From NCBI RefSeq assembly GCF_009696465.1, contig NZ_VULX01000008.1, positions 1 to 64,000 of the forward strand: a stretch of DNA of 64,000 bases, read 5' to 3'. Positions 28,449 to 37,543 of this stretch are shown piece after piece; within the stretch, counting starts at the first letter, position 1, and the number at the start of each line of letters is the position of its first letter. The notes beneath the pieces are model-generated. The model saw nothing but the letters and a program-made list of their open reading frames with translations. It made no database searches and was not told where the DNA came from. The translations under genes were made by a program, and so were the position numbers. Source of the DNA: Inconstantimicrobium porci. Its GTDB lineage: Bacteria > Bacillota > Clostridia > Clostridiales > Clostridiaceae.

Positions 28449-28702
28449 AAATGGACAAGCTAATAATATAAAGGTGTACAGGTGTTAGTGAAAAACATGA
28501 AGTTAATATCAACATTATAAATTAAAATTTTTATATAACATTATATAAATAATAATTAATTTATATTTAAATAAAAAATTAATATTTTAAAAAACAATTA
28601 AGTAACAATAATGACAAGCCTTTAAACAAGCCAATTACAAAAAATATGAAAAAATATATCATTGTTGTTATATTGCAATAGAATGTATATATTTTTTTTA
28701 AG
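28449..28702. other. AT-rich gap between silent cassette and recombinase gene
   Basis: Very AT-rich, no ORF with a ribosome site on either strand, and no promoter oriented toward the cassette that I can support. The absence of a minus-strand promoter plus ribosome site here is the main reason to call the cassette silent. Confidence 0.5.
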
Positions 28703-28731
28703 TTGACATTAAAAGAAAATACTAGTATTTT
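28703..28731 (+). promoter_or_regulatory. Promoter of the recombinase operon
   Basis: Perfect TTGACA at 28703-28708, 17-bp spacer, TATTTT at 28726-28731. The leader to ATG 28836 would be about 100 nt and includes an AAAGGGG that is rather far (15 nt) from the start. Confidence 0.55.
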
Positions 28732-28835
28732 ATACTTGTTATAGTTAAATATTAAAGTTTAATTAAAAATGTATATTAAAAACTTAAAATGGGTAAAATG
28801 TGTAAAGAGTATGAAAGGGGATAAAAAGTACAATA

Positions 28836-29693
28836 ATGTTACTACATGAAGTTATAAAAGAATTTGAATATTATCTTAAGATTAGTAATAAAAGTAACGA
28901 AACTATAACAGGATATTCAAAAGACATAAACGCTTTTGAAAAATTTGTGGAAGAAAAATACAATGGTCCTGTATATATAGAAGAAATAAAAATTCTTGAT
29001 ATTGAAGATTATCTTCATAGTTTGAAACTTAGAAAATTACAAAATTCAAGTATAAGCAGAAATCTATATACAATAAGATCATTTTGGAATTTTGCATATA
29101 AGAATAGATTTGCAAAAGAAAACATAGCTTCTTTTGTAGAAACAATTAAAGTCAAAAGGAAAGAAAGAGAATATCTTACTGAAGCAGAAGTGAAGGAACT
29201 TGTACATAATATTGATCATAAACTTATAAGTCTCGTAGTAGAAACACTTTTTTATAGTGGCATGAGAATAAGTGAATGCATAAATTTAAAAGTTAATGAT
29301 GTGGATTTTGATGATAAGGTTATAAGGGTTATTAATGGAAAAGGTGGCAAGGATAGAAATATTCCTATTAATAAAGATATTATAAATAAATTAAAGTATT
29401 ACAAAGATCATGAAAGACCTAATAAAAGTGATTATTTTTTCTGTACTGAAAAATCAGGAAGGCTAAGCGCACCATATATAAATAGGATTATTAATGATAC
29501 AGTTATTAATCTTGGCTGGAGTAAGCATGTAAGTGCACATATATTAAGACATAGTTTTGCGTCATGCCTTATAAAAAAGGGAGTAAATCTTGTACATGTT
29601 CAAAAACTTTTAGGACATTCAAACTTAAAAGTTACTTCAATATATACACATACAAATCTTGATGAATTAGCTCAATCCATAGATAAACTATAA
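28836..29693 (+). CDS. XerC/D-like tyrosine recombinase
   Basis: 285 aa. N-terminal SAM-like core-binding domain (residues about 1-95) and a catalytic domain with every expected residue: Arg144 (SGMRISE), Lys169 (NGKGGKDR), His235 and Arg238 (HILRHS), His261 (LLGHS) and nucleophile Tyr270 (SIYTH). It should cut and rejoin DNA at short specific sites. It is not next to phage or plasmid genes. It sits about 390 bp beyond the 5' end of the silent S-layer cassette and is co-transcribed (19-bp gap) with an HTH-repeat protein. By comparison with invertible surface-gene systems, a DNA-inversion role is plausible; a general Xer role cannot be excluded. Confidence 0.9.
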   Translation: MLLHEVIKEFEYYLKISNKSNETITGYSKDINAFEKFVEEKYNGPVYIEEIKILDIEDYLHSLKLRKLQNSSISRNLYTIRSFWNFAYKNRFAKENIASFVETIKVKRKEREYLTEAEVKELVHNIDHKLISLVVETLFYSGMRISECINLKVNDVDFDDKVIRVINGKGGKDRNIPINKDIINKLKYYKDHERPNKSDYFFCTEKSGRLSAPYINRIINDTVINLGWSKHVSAHILRHSFASCLIKKGVNLVHVQKLLGHSNLKVTSIYTHTNLDELAQSIDKL

Positions 29694-29712
29694 ATATAGG
29701 GGATGAAAGTAA

Positions 29713-30525
29713 ATGCTTGATGAACAAAAATATAATGATTTAAAAGAACAGCATAATAATGATAATAAATATGATGATAAATTTGTATTATCAAAACTTA
29801 TGGAAGGTAATACAAGAGATGATATTGCCAAAATGCTTGGACATAAGAACTATCGCAGCATAGATATGTATATGAGAAGGAAAGGATATATATGGAATAG
29901 TGAAAAACAGTTATATGTCATTAAAGTATCTAGTGATTTTCAAGAAGACATACATGATATAAATAATGATAAGATACAGCGCATACTTACATATTTCAAT
30001 ATGGGAATGGATCCTATGGAGATTGCTAAGCGTATAGGTTTTAAAGACCATAAAGCAATGGCTGTTTATATGAAAGGAAAAGACTATGTATGGTCGTCTG
30101 AAAAGAATAATTATGTTTTAGATAGAGGGGTAAAGGATAGTCATACTTTGCGTTCGAATAATGAAGCAAGTGAAAGTTCTATATATAATAATGAAGAAAA
30201 AAATGAAAACACTAATTTTTCATCAATACCTGAAGAGATAGCTGAACTTCTTCCTATGCTTAAAATGATAAATAAAAATAAAGATAAGCTAGTGCAGATG
30301 CTTTCTATTGGTACTAATGGAACAATACCACGATATGTTATAGGCGGAATAGGAATTACGAAGTCTTTATGTATGTCACATCTTCTTTCTGAACTAGTAA
30401 AAGAATTCAGCAGAGAAAAAAATATAAGTCAGAGAGAGATATTTGAAGTAGCTATTGTTGAATTCCTTATGAAATATGGTTATGCAAATGAAGTTAATAT
30501 GCTTTTGAAAAAACATAATGATTAA
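29713..30525 (+). CDS. Putative DNA-binding protein with two HTH-like repeats
   Basis: 270 aa, unknown family. Two related units of about 50 residues occur at about 24-75 and 88-137. Each has a predicted helix-turn-helix (GNTRDDIAKMLGHKNYRSID and GMDPMEIAKRIGFKDHKAMA) followed by YMRRKGYIW-NSEKQLYV / YMKGKDYVW-SSEKNNYV. A charged Asn/Glu linker (about 140-175) leads to a helical C-terminal domain, perhaps for oligomerisation. GGGGATG ribosome site. It directly follows the recombinase gene, so it may be a directionality or regulatory partner. No catalytic motif seen. Confidence 0.6.
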   Translation: MLDEQKYNDLKEQHNNDNKYDDKFVLSKLMEGNTRDDIAKMLGHKNYRSIDMYMRRKGYIWNSEKQLYVIKVSSDFQEDIHDINNDKIQRILTYFNMGMDPMEIAKRIGFKDHKAMAVYMKGKDYVWSSEKNNYVLDRGVKDSHTLRSNNEASESSIYNNEEKNENTNFSSIPEEIAELLPMLKMINKNKDKLVQMLSIGTNGTIPRYVIGGIGITKSLCMSHLLSELVKEFSREKNISQREIFEVAIVEFLMKYGYANEVNMLLKKHND

Positions 30526-30595
30526 TAATTCTATGAAAAGAAGGAAAGCACTGTTATAATATAGACATATATAAAATTTGTTAGGAGGGATAAAA

Positions 30596-31375
30596 ATGAA
30601 TATTAATGATTTTAATATACATTATATAGATAATAGGAAACATAATGATTTATACGAGAAAGTAATCAAAGAATCTCTTCAAGATGTAACAATAAATGAG
30701 GGAGAAGTAAAGATTTATACAGTATTCATGGAAGAGGATGATGAAAAGGTTAAAGCTTCACTGATACTTTTAAATGCGGCTCCTTCAAAGATTAATTTTG
30801 AAAATATAGATATCATATTTAAAAATGAGCAGTCTGGAGATGCTGTTAATGAAAGCTGCGATTTCACGTTTGTTGGAATTTTACCATCAAACACAATTAC
30901 ACCATTTGAATTGGAATTTAATAAAGATGATTTTAGCAATATAAAATGTGATGTTAGTGAATTAAAAGCAGTATTTAATACAAAAATGACTGCACATGGC
31001 TCTGTAATAATATCAAATCTTGATGTAGCTGAAGATGTGAGATTTGAAGATAAAGTGCAGGCAAAGATGTATTTAAAGGGGTTAAAACCTCTGAAAAAAG
31101 ATTCTATAACAATTAACGCTTTTGATAAATATTTTTCGGGAAATACTATTATAGTGCCTATAATTGTTATGAATTCATATGATAAGAATGCAACAATTAA
31201 AGGTTTTTCAGTTGTATTAAAGGATGCTCTTGATAATGTTAGTGGTGTAAAAAAAGTAGACAGCCCTATTAGTGTAGCGGCTAAGTCAGCTTCTCTTGTT
31301 AATGTGATATTTGAATCAACTGATTTAAAAGATGCAATTAACACATACAAGTTCTGCACTGTTGCAATTTCTTAA
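30596..31375 (+). CDS. SLAP-domain S-layer assembly protein (accessory Sec)
   Basis: 259 aa from ATG 30596 (AGGAGGG six nt upstream; the TTG at 30578 is rejected). Two tandem domains of about 120 residues, LQDVTINEGEVKIYTVFMEE... and LKPLKKDSITINAFDKYFSG..., resemble the duplicated SLAP domain of accessory-Sec S-layer assembly proteins. No signal peptide, so cytosolic or membrane-associated. By family knowledge these proteins work with SecA2 to export S-layer proteins, and secA2 is 2.5 kb downstream while the S-layer gene is upstream. Family call from memory of the pattern, supported by context. Confidence 0.7.
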   Translation: MNINDFNIHYIDNRKHNDLYEKVIKESLQDVTINEGEVKIYTVFMEEDDEKVKASLILLNAAPSKINFENIDIIFKNEQSGDAVNESCDFTFVGILPSNTITPFELEFNKDDFSNIKCDVSELKAVFNTKMTAHGSVIISNLDVAEDVRFEDKVQAKMYLKGLKPLKKDSITINAFDKYFSGNTIIVPIIVMNSYDKNATIKGFSVVLKDALDNVSGVKKVDSPISVAAKSASLVNVIFESTDLKDAINTYKFCTVAIS

Positions 31376-31396
31376 TTTATTAGCATAGAATTTAGT

Positions 31397-31446
31397 GAGA
31401 CTGTATCACAACTAATTAGAAATTGTTGTATACAGTCTCTTTTTTG
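31397..31446 (+). terminator. Rho-independent terminator after the SLAP gene
   Basis: GAGACTGTAT-CACAAC paired with GTTG-TATACAGTCTC and followed by six or more Ts. Confidence 0.85.
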
Positions 31447-31595
31447 TGTAAAAAATTAATTATAGACTCATATAAAAAATGAATTGTTAATGTTGCAGTC
31501 AAATTTATCTGGTTTTATCGAGTACTTTTACTAAATATGCTAAATTTTATGTTAGAGTATAATTTTTGTAGGCAGGAAAATTTACAAAAAATAAA

Positions 31596-31615
31596 GGAGA
31601 TGTAAAAACATCTCC
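31596..31615. other. Short perfect hairpin before the ISLre2 fragment
   Basis: GGAGATGT-AAAA-ACATCTCC without a T run. It sits in the 300-bp stretch 31376-31676, which otherwise holds only the SLAP terminator and AT-rich sequence, probably the left part of the ISLre2 element. Confidence 0.4.
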
Positions 31616-31676
31616 ACAATACATAAATTATCCATTATAATTTAATTGTCGATATTAAATGAATGGAGCTGAGTTT

Positions 31677-32306
31677 ATGTATGATTTAAGTTTAAATGAA
31701 AAAGGAATAAGTTTCAAGGAGCTAGAGAAGAAAATTTATAAATATGCATGCGATACCGCTTGCGAATTAATGAAGTCAGTGTTGGAAACTTTAGATCAAA
31801 AGCTGATGGTTGAGAGAGATACTAAGCTGTATCGAAATAAGGGTATTAGAAAGACATGTGTTAAGACAATAATGGGTGATGTAGAGTATTCCAGAAGAAT
31901 ATACGAGATTAAACAGGATGATGGCAGAAAAGTTACTAAGTATTTGTTAGATGAATATTTAAATATGGACATTATAGGCAATATTTTAGTTAACCTTACA
32001 GAATCTATTTTAAACAATATTACAGAAGTTTCTTATAGAAAGACTTCTGATAACATAAAGAATAAAAGACTTTCAGAAACTGTTGATAAAATATATAAAA
32101 ATATAATTCCAGAGTCAGTATTAAGAGATGTTATTATTAATACACCGCTATCAGCTAAAAAAGTAGATGCTGGTAATAATAAACCTGATATTTATCCACT
32201 GAAGACTGCATCAATACCGTACAGCTCTGCTGCCGTAACACTAGGTCGAAAAGTAATACGAAATTTATGTGGATTAAAAGATTTTGGAGATTTATCATAT
32301 ACATAA
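31677..32306 (+). pseudogene. ISLre2-family transposase, internally deleted
   Basis: The first 130 or so residues (from MYDLSLNEKGISFKELEKKI, through ERDTKLYRNKGIRKTCVKTI and TKYLLDEYLNMD) match the N-terminus of ISLre2 (UPF0236) transposases, which are normally above 400 aa. The frame then passes into a short stretch ending GRKVIRNLCGLKDFGDLSYT, with the catalytic middle missing. The ATG at 31677 is preferred over 31659. It separates the SLAP gene from wzy and secA2. Confidence 0.7.
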
Positions 32307-32402
32307 AATAGATTTATAGGGAAGGGAAAAAATACAATTTATATGTAAAATAATGAATAATTAATAAAAAGTTTAAAAAGTTATATTTTTGCCAACATTT
32401 AC

Positions 32403-32437
32403 TTGACACAAACTTTTTATTATAGCTATGTTATAAT
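32403..32437 (+). promoter_or_regulatory. Promoter of the wzy-secA2 operon
   Basis: Perfect TTGACA at 32403-32408 with TATGTT at 32427-32432 (18-bp spacer) and an overlapping TATAAT at 32432-32437 (23 bp, too far for the same -35 box). About 55-60 bp before the first start codon. Confidence 0.5.
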
Positions 32438-32490
32438 ACGTAAAATTTTGCTATAATAAAGTGTATTAGCATAAACGGAAGGAGTATAAC

Positions 32491-33870
32491 ATGAAGTTAA
32501 TATTTAAGAAAGACTTGATTATATACATGCCATTTCTTTTGGCAGTATCAATGTTTTCAAAATATTCTTTAGTATATATACCATTTATATTAGTTCTCAT
32601 AAAAGATATTTATTTAATAAATAAGAAAAAAAATAATGTAGAGAAGTTTTTGTTTAAAAATCTTGTCTATTCTGTAATGCTTCCTGATAATTTTATAGTT
32701 ATATTTTTTACAGGATTGCTATTCCTTTATTTTGTAGTGTCATATTTAAGAAATAAAAAGAGATTAATTATAAACAAGAGCTTTATGATTATATTTATAT
32801 TGCTGATTTCAATGTTTATGATAAATATAGTTATCCATAGGGTTCCTATTAACAATATATTCTTGTATTTGATGTATAACTTTGTATTTGCTGTTGTACC
32901 TATTGTTTTTATGGCTTTTAATGTAGAAGAATATGAAACAATAGATAAAGCACTTAATACTGCTATAATAATGCAGGGAATATCTATACTGGCAGTGGTT
33001 ATATTTAATATTCATATTGTGATGGACAATCTTTTTGGAGATTGGAGTATAGGTACCATGGGTGTCAGTCAGGGAGTTCAGCTTTTTAGCTTGATGATTT
33101 TCACAGCAGTTAAGCTATTGTCAAAATATTTAAAGACAAAGCAATATGAATATCTAATATTTTTCATAATAGCTACTGTATTATCACTTTCAACTGTATC
33201 ACTTACAAATACAGCTATATTTTTTGTTTCAATTATAGCGTTCTTTGTAGTATACAAGCTTAATAGAAAAGTAAAATTGATGATGGTTGGAGTAATAGCA
33301 GTTTTAATGTGTATATTCTGGTTTGGTTCAGATCCTTTTGTAAGAGAACAGTTTACAAAAATCGCTTTTAACAGCGAATTCAGGGTAAGCAGGGTTAAAA
33401 AACTTGAAACATATGAAGATACATATATAAGTCTGCCTAAGAAAGATTTAAAGGCAGGGCTTATAGGTGTGGGAGCAGGTAATTATTCTTCAAGGGCTGC
33501 ACTTACAGCATCAGGATACTATACATCATGGTATAATTCTTCAAGATTTAAAACTAGTATAAATAAATATGCACGCAAATATATAAGACCTCGTATTTTT
33601 AGTAATATTGGAGTATCGCTTCTTGAAACACCAACTTCACAATATATAAGCATCATGGGTGAATATGGATATATAGGTGTGGCTGTTTTTGCAGCAATAG
33701 CAATATTGGTGTTTATAAAGAGCGGGGATTTTAATAAGCTTCTTATATTATATTTTTTAATGACATGCTTTTTTGATAACTATTTTGAATATCCTAAAAT
33801 AATGTTGACGATGTATTTGTGTTGCTTTATCATAAAAAAAGATAATGAGATAATGTGCGAGAATAGCTAG
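32491..33870 (+). CDS. O-antigen polymerase/ligase-like membrane protein (first copy)
   Basis: 459 aa, about ten or eleven hydrophobic helices with a large outward loop between residues about 285 and 385 (ends in LETPTSQYISIMGEYGYIGV), the layout of Wzy polymerases and WaaL ligases. In Gram-positive S-layer glycan clusters a WaaL-like protein moves the finished glycan onto the S-layer protein. Its position 13 bp before secA2, away from the main glycosyltransferase block, makes it my preferred candidate for that step; polymerase is the alternative. Confidence 0.75.
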   Translation: MKLIFKKDLIIYMPFLLAVSMFSKYSLVYIPFILVLIKDIYLINKKKNNVEKFLFKNLVYSVMLPDNFIVIFFTGLLFLYFVVSYLRNKKRLIINKSFMIIFILLISMFMINIVIHRVPINNIFLYLMYNFVFAVVPIVFMAFNVEEYETIDKALNTAIIMQGISILAVVIFNIHIVMDNLFGDWSIGTMGVSQGVQLFSLMIFTAVKLLSKYLKTKQYEYLIFFIIATVLSLSTVSLTNTAIFFVSIIAFFVVYKLNRKVKLMMVGVIAVLMCIFWFGSDPFVREQFTKIAFNSEFRVSRVKKLETYEDTYISLPKKDLKAGLIGVGAGNYSSRAALTASGYYTSWYNSSRFKTSINKYARKYIRPRIFSNIGVSLLETPTSQYISIMGEYGYIGVAVFAAIAILVFIKSGDFNKLLILYFLMTCFFDNYFEYPKIMLTMYLCCFIIKKDNEIMCENS

Positions 33871-33883
33871 AGGAGAGATTTAT

Positions 33884-36184
33884 ATGGCTTTTATAGATAA
33901 AATAATGAGCAAAGTTAATTCATCGGAAGTGAAAAAACTTTCAAAGACTGCAGACAAGGTTATTGCTCTTCAGAGTAAATATGAAGCAATGAGCGATGAA
34001 GAAATAAGAAAGTGCAGCAAAGATTTAAAAGAACGTGTTCAGAATGGAGAAAGTTTGGACAACGTTCTTGTTGAAGCATTTGCAATTGCAAGAGAAGCCG
34101 ATGCTAGAATACTTAAAAAAAGACCTTTTAAAGTTCAGATAATGGGAGGTATAGTTCTGCATCAGGGAAGAATAGCAGAAATGAAAACAGGAGAAGGAAA
34201 AACTCTTGTGGCAACTCTTCCTGCTTATCTTAATGCACTTAGTGGTAATGGTGTTCATGTAATCACAGTTAATGATTACCTGGCTAAAGTTGGTGCAGAA
34301 GAAATGAGCAAAGTTTATGAGTTTTTAGGACTTACTACGGGGGTTATTCTTCCTGATATGTCCAATGAGGATAAAAAGGATGCTTATAACTGTGATATTA
34401 CTTATGGTATAAACTCAGAATTTGGTTTTGACTACTTAAGAGATAACATGGTTAAATCTTATGATGAAAAAGTTCAGAGAGGATTTAATTTTTGTATAGT
34501 TGATGAAGTTGATTCAATTCTTATTGATGAAGCAAGAACTCCGCTAATAGTATCAGCTAAGGGGAAAAAGGCATCAGAACTTTATAAAATTGCAGATTAC
34601 TTTGTAAAAAGCTTAGATGAAGATGTTGATTATGAAGTAGATCACAAAACAAAAACTGTAATTCTTACTGAAGAAGGTGTAAGCAAAGCAGAAAAATATT
34701 ATAATGTAGAAAATTTCAGTGATCTTGAAAATTTTGCAATAAAGCATCATACTTATCAGGCTTTGAGAGCTAATTATATAATGACTAAGGAAGTTGATTA
34801 TATAGTAAGTGATAATGAAGTTTTAATTGTAGATGAGTTTACAGGAAGAGTTATGGATGGAAGAAGATTTTCTGATGGACTTCATGAAGCTATTGAAGCT
34901 AAAGAAGGACTTCAGCAAAAAGAAGAAAGCCGTACAATGGCATCTATAACTTATCAGAATTTCTTTAAAATGTACAAGAAACTTTCAGGTATGACTGGTA
35001 CTGCTAAAACAGAAGAATATGAATTTAATGAAATTTTCAATCTTGATGTAGTTGTAATTCCTACTAATAAACCTATTGCCAGAGTAGATAATAAGGATGT
35101 TCTTTATGCTACTGAATATGATAAGTTTAAGGCTGTAGTAGAAGAAATAAAAAAGACACATGAAAGTGGACAACCAGTACTTGTGGGCACTACTTCTATA
35201 GACAAATCTGAGCTCTTATCTTTTATGCTTAAGAGAGCTGGTATACATCATACAGTGCTTAATGCAAAATATCATGAAAAAGAAGCTAAGATTGTTGCTA
35301 AGGCTGGACAAAAGGGTGCAGTTACAATAGCTACTAATATGGCTGGACGTGGTACTGATATACTTCTTGGTGAAGGTGTAACTGAACTTGGAGGATTAAA
35401 AGTAATAGGTACTGAAAGACATGATTCTCAGAGGATAGACAATCAGCTTAGAGGACGTTCTGGAAGACAGGGAGATGTAGGAGAATCAATTTTCTACTTA
35501 TCATTAGAAGATGATCTTCTTAAGAATCATATGTCTGAGAGTGATAAAAACTATTTCGAAAAGAAGAAGAAGAACTTTGAAGATGGGAAACCAATAATAC
35601 TTCCTAATGTTCAGAAAGCAATTAATCATGCTCAAAAAGCTGTCGAGAGTGATAACTTTGAAACAAGAAAGAACCTTATTAAGTATGATAATGTCACAAG
35701 TAAGCAGATGGAAGTATTGTATGAGCAGAGAGATCTTGTGCTTAAGAGTGACAATTTAAAAGATAAAATTTTATCTATGGCTGACGATGTTATCATAGAT
35801 AACACTGCTAAGGAACAAAAGGATACAATTAGTGCTCTTAATGGTATTTTTGATATGGAGTATGATAAAGATCCTGAAGATAGTATGACAACAATATGTA
35901 AGTGGTACAAAGAGAAGTTTAAGGAAAACGTAGATAAAAAAGAAGAAGAAATGCCAGAGAGATTTAATGAAATAATACGAACTGCTCTTATTACTATCAT
36001 AGATGATGTATGGGTGGATCATCTTCAGTCTATAGAACATTTAAAACAGTATATTGTATTAAAGCAGTATAAGCAGATGGATCCTGCACAGGCTTTCATG
36101 ATAGAAGGTGCAGATATGTTTAAGGAATCAATGCTAAATATTAAAAAAGATATTGTTATGTTTGTAAGCAGTATGAAGTTATAA
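33884..36184 (+). CDS. secA2: Accessory preprotein translocase ATPase SecA2
   Basis: 766 aa, shorter than a housekeeping SecA because it ends at KKDIVMFVSSMKL without the linker and cysteine zinc-binding tail. Walker A MKTGEGKTLVATLPAYL near residue 100, DEVDSILIDEARTPLI near 205, helicase motif ATNMAGRGTDILLG near 483, and GRSGRQGD near 522. It is an ATP-driven motor that pushes selected preproteins through SecYEG. In firmicutes with S-layers, SecA2 plus SLAP proteins serves S-layer export. GAGGAGAG ribosome site; same operon as the upstream membrane protein. Confidence 0.9.
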   Translation: MAFIDKIMSKVNSSEVKKLSKTADKVIALQSKYEAMSDEEIRKCSKDLKERVQNGESLDNVLVEAFAIAREADARILKKRPFKVQIMGGIVLHQGRIAEMKTGEGKTLVATLPAYLNALSGNGVHVITVNDYLAKVGAEEMSKVYEFLGLTTGVILPDMSNEDKKDAYNCDITYGINSEFGFDYLRDNMVKSYDEKVQRGFNFCIVDEVDSILIDEARTPLIVSAKGKKASELYKIADYFVKSLDEDVDYEVDHKTKTVILTEEGVSKAEKYYNVENFSDLENFAIKHHTYQALRANYIMTKEVDYIVSDNEVLIVDEFTGRVMDGRRFSDGLHEAIEAKEGLQQKEESRTMASITYQNFFKMYKKLSGMTGTAKTEEYEFNEIFNLDVVVIPTNKPIARVDNKDVLYATEYDKFKAVVEEIKKTHESGQPVLVGTTSIDKSELLSFMLKRAGIHHTVLNAKYHEKEAKIVAKAGQKGAVTIATNMAGRGTDILLGEGVTELGGLKVIGTERHDSQRIDNQLRGRSGRQGDVGESIFYLSLEDDLLKNHMSESDKNYFEKKKKNFEDGKPIILPNVQKAINHAQKAVESDNFETRKNLIKYDNVTSKQMEVLYEQRDLVLKSDNLKDKILSMADDVIIDNTAKEQKDTISALNGIFDMEYDKDPEDSMTTICKWYKEKFKENVDKKEEEMPERFNEIIRTALITIIDDVWVDHLQSIEHLKQYIVLKQYKQMDPAQAFMIEGADMFKESMLNIKKDIVMFVSSMKL

Positions 36185-36246
36185 AATTATATTATAAGTG
36201 AAAATATTATGTAACTTATATTTCAATTTTAGGAAGGAAAAAATAA

Positions 36247-37398
36247 ATGATTAATATTCTCTATTTAAATGTTGGAGCAGAGCTATATGGTGCTGATGTG
36301 ATACTGCTTGAGATATTGAAAAATATTGACAAGTCAAAATTTAAGCCATATGTTATTCTGCCCAATGATGGGCCGCTTGTAAAAGAACTTGAAAAACAAA
36401 ATATTGAAGTGAAGATTATTAGATATCCTATACTTAGAAGAAAGTACTTTAATATAAAAGGAATTATAGAATATACTTCGCAGTTTTTAAAGTCTTCAAA
36501 GATACTCCTAAAATTTTGTGTAGATAATAATATTGACTTGATACATAGCAATACATCGGCAGTTTTGGAGGGAGCTTATATTTATAAGAAACTTCGAATA
36601 AAGCATATTTGGCATGTTCATGAGATGATAAGCAAGCCTAAAATTTTCTGTAAAGTAATGAATGTTCTGCTTTTTAGAAGATGCGATGAGATTTTGACAG
36701 TGTCTAATGCTGTGAAAACACATCTTCTTAAGGGTACTAAAAATGATCCATCAAAGATTAAAGTTATCCACAATGGTATTGATTTGAAAGTATTTAGTAA
36801 ACAAAATGATACAAATTATTTGAAAAAAGAGTTTAATATAAAAAATGAGTGCATTATTGGATTCGTTGGCAGAATAAACGCCATAAAAGGTCAAGAAGAA
36901 TTTGTAATGGCTGCAGAAAATGTGTTTAAGAATACGAAAAATACAAAAGCTATAATAGTAGGAAGTGCTTTTGAAGGTCAGGAATGGCGAGTAGAGGAAT
37001 TGCTTAAAAAGATTAACAACAGCAGATATAAGGATAGATTTATATTCACTGGTTATAGAAACGACGCGCCTAATATTCAAAATTTAATTGATGTATTTGT
37101 GCTGCCATCAATAGAATATGATTCATTTCCAACAGTAGTTCTTGAAGCAATGGCTTGTTCGAAACCAGTTGTTGCATATAGATGCGGTGGCGTTGTCGAG
37201 ATGATAAACAATGGTAAAAGTGGGTTTGTTGTGGAACAGAATGATTTAAAGTCTTTATCGGAGTGCATAGAAAAGCTTGTTAATGATGAAGAACTTAGAA
37301 AAAAGATGGGTAATAGAGGAAGAAGGATAATGCAGGAGAAGTTTTCTGTGAATGGTTATATCAGCCGCATTGAAAAATTATATCTTAATATAATGTAG
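36247..37398 (+). CDS. GT4-family glycosyltransferase (paralogue A)
   Basis: 383 aa, GT-B fold. N-terminal GAELYGADVILLEILK loop, YPILRRKYFNIKG near 60, HVHEMISKPKIF near 120, VGRINAIKGQEEF near 208, and E-x7-E region EYDSFPTVVLEAMACSKPVV near 295. Same length and many of the same blocks as the gene at 46892, so they are paralogues that probably transfer the same or a related sugar. AAGGAAGG ribosome site, 62 bp after secA2. Confidence 0.85.
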   Translation: MINILYLNVGAELYGADVILLEILKNIDKSKFKPYVILPNDGPLVKELEKQNIEVKIIRYPILRRKYFNIKGIIEYTSQFLKSSKILLKFCVDNNIDLIHSNTSAVLEGAYIYKKLRIKHIWHVHEMISKPKIFCKVMNVLLFRRCDEILTVSNAVKTHLLKGTKNDPSKIKVIHNGIDLKVFSKQNDTNYLKKEFNIKNECIIGFVGRINAIKGQEEFVMAAENVFKNTKNTKAIIVGSAFEGQEWRVEELLKKINNSRYKDRFIFTGYRNDAPNIQNLIDVFVLPSIEYDSFPTVVLEAMACSKPVVAYRCGGVVEMINNGKSGFVVEQNDLKSLSECIEKLVNDEELRKKMGNRGRRIMQEKFSVNGYISRIEKLYLNIM

Positions 37399-37543
37399 AT
37401 TAATACAATGCAGGAAATTTATAAATTAGACAAAATAGAACAAAAATATTATAATAATTGTGACAAAAATACTGTATTTTTTTGTTAGTAAAAGTCAAAA
37501 ATTTAGTACAAGTTGACGAAATACATTTATGGAGGAATTATTG

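Noticed and set aside
28811-28849. 12-codon ORF just before the recombinase as a leader peptide
   Set aside because: Very short, overlaps the start of the recombinase in another frame, and no attenuator hairpin is evident.
28836-29693. Recombinase as a prophage or integrative element integrase
   Set aside because: No phage, plasmid or transfer genes, no tRNA attachment site and no flanking direct repeat seen; neighbours are S-layer assembly genes.
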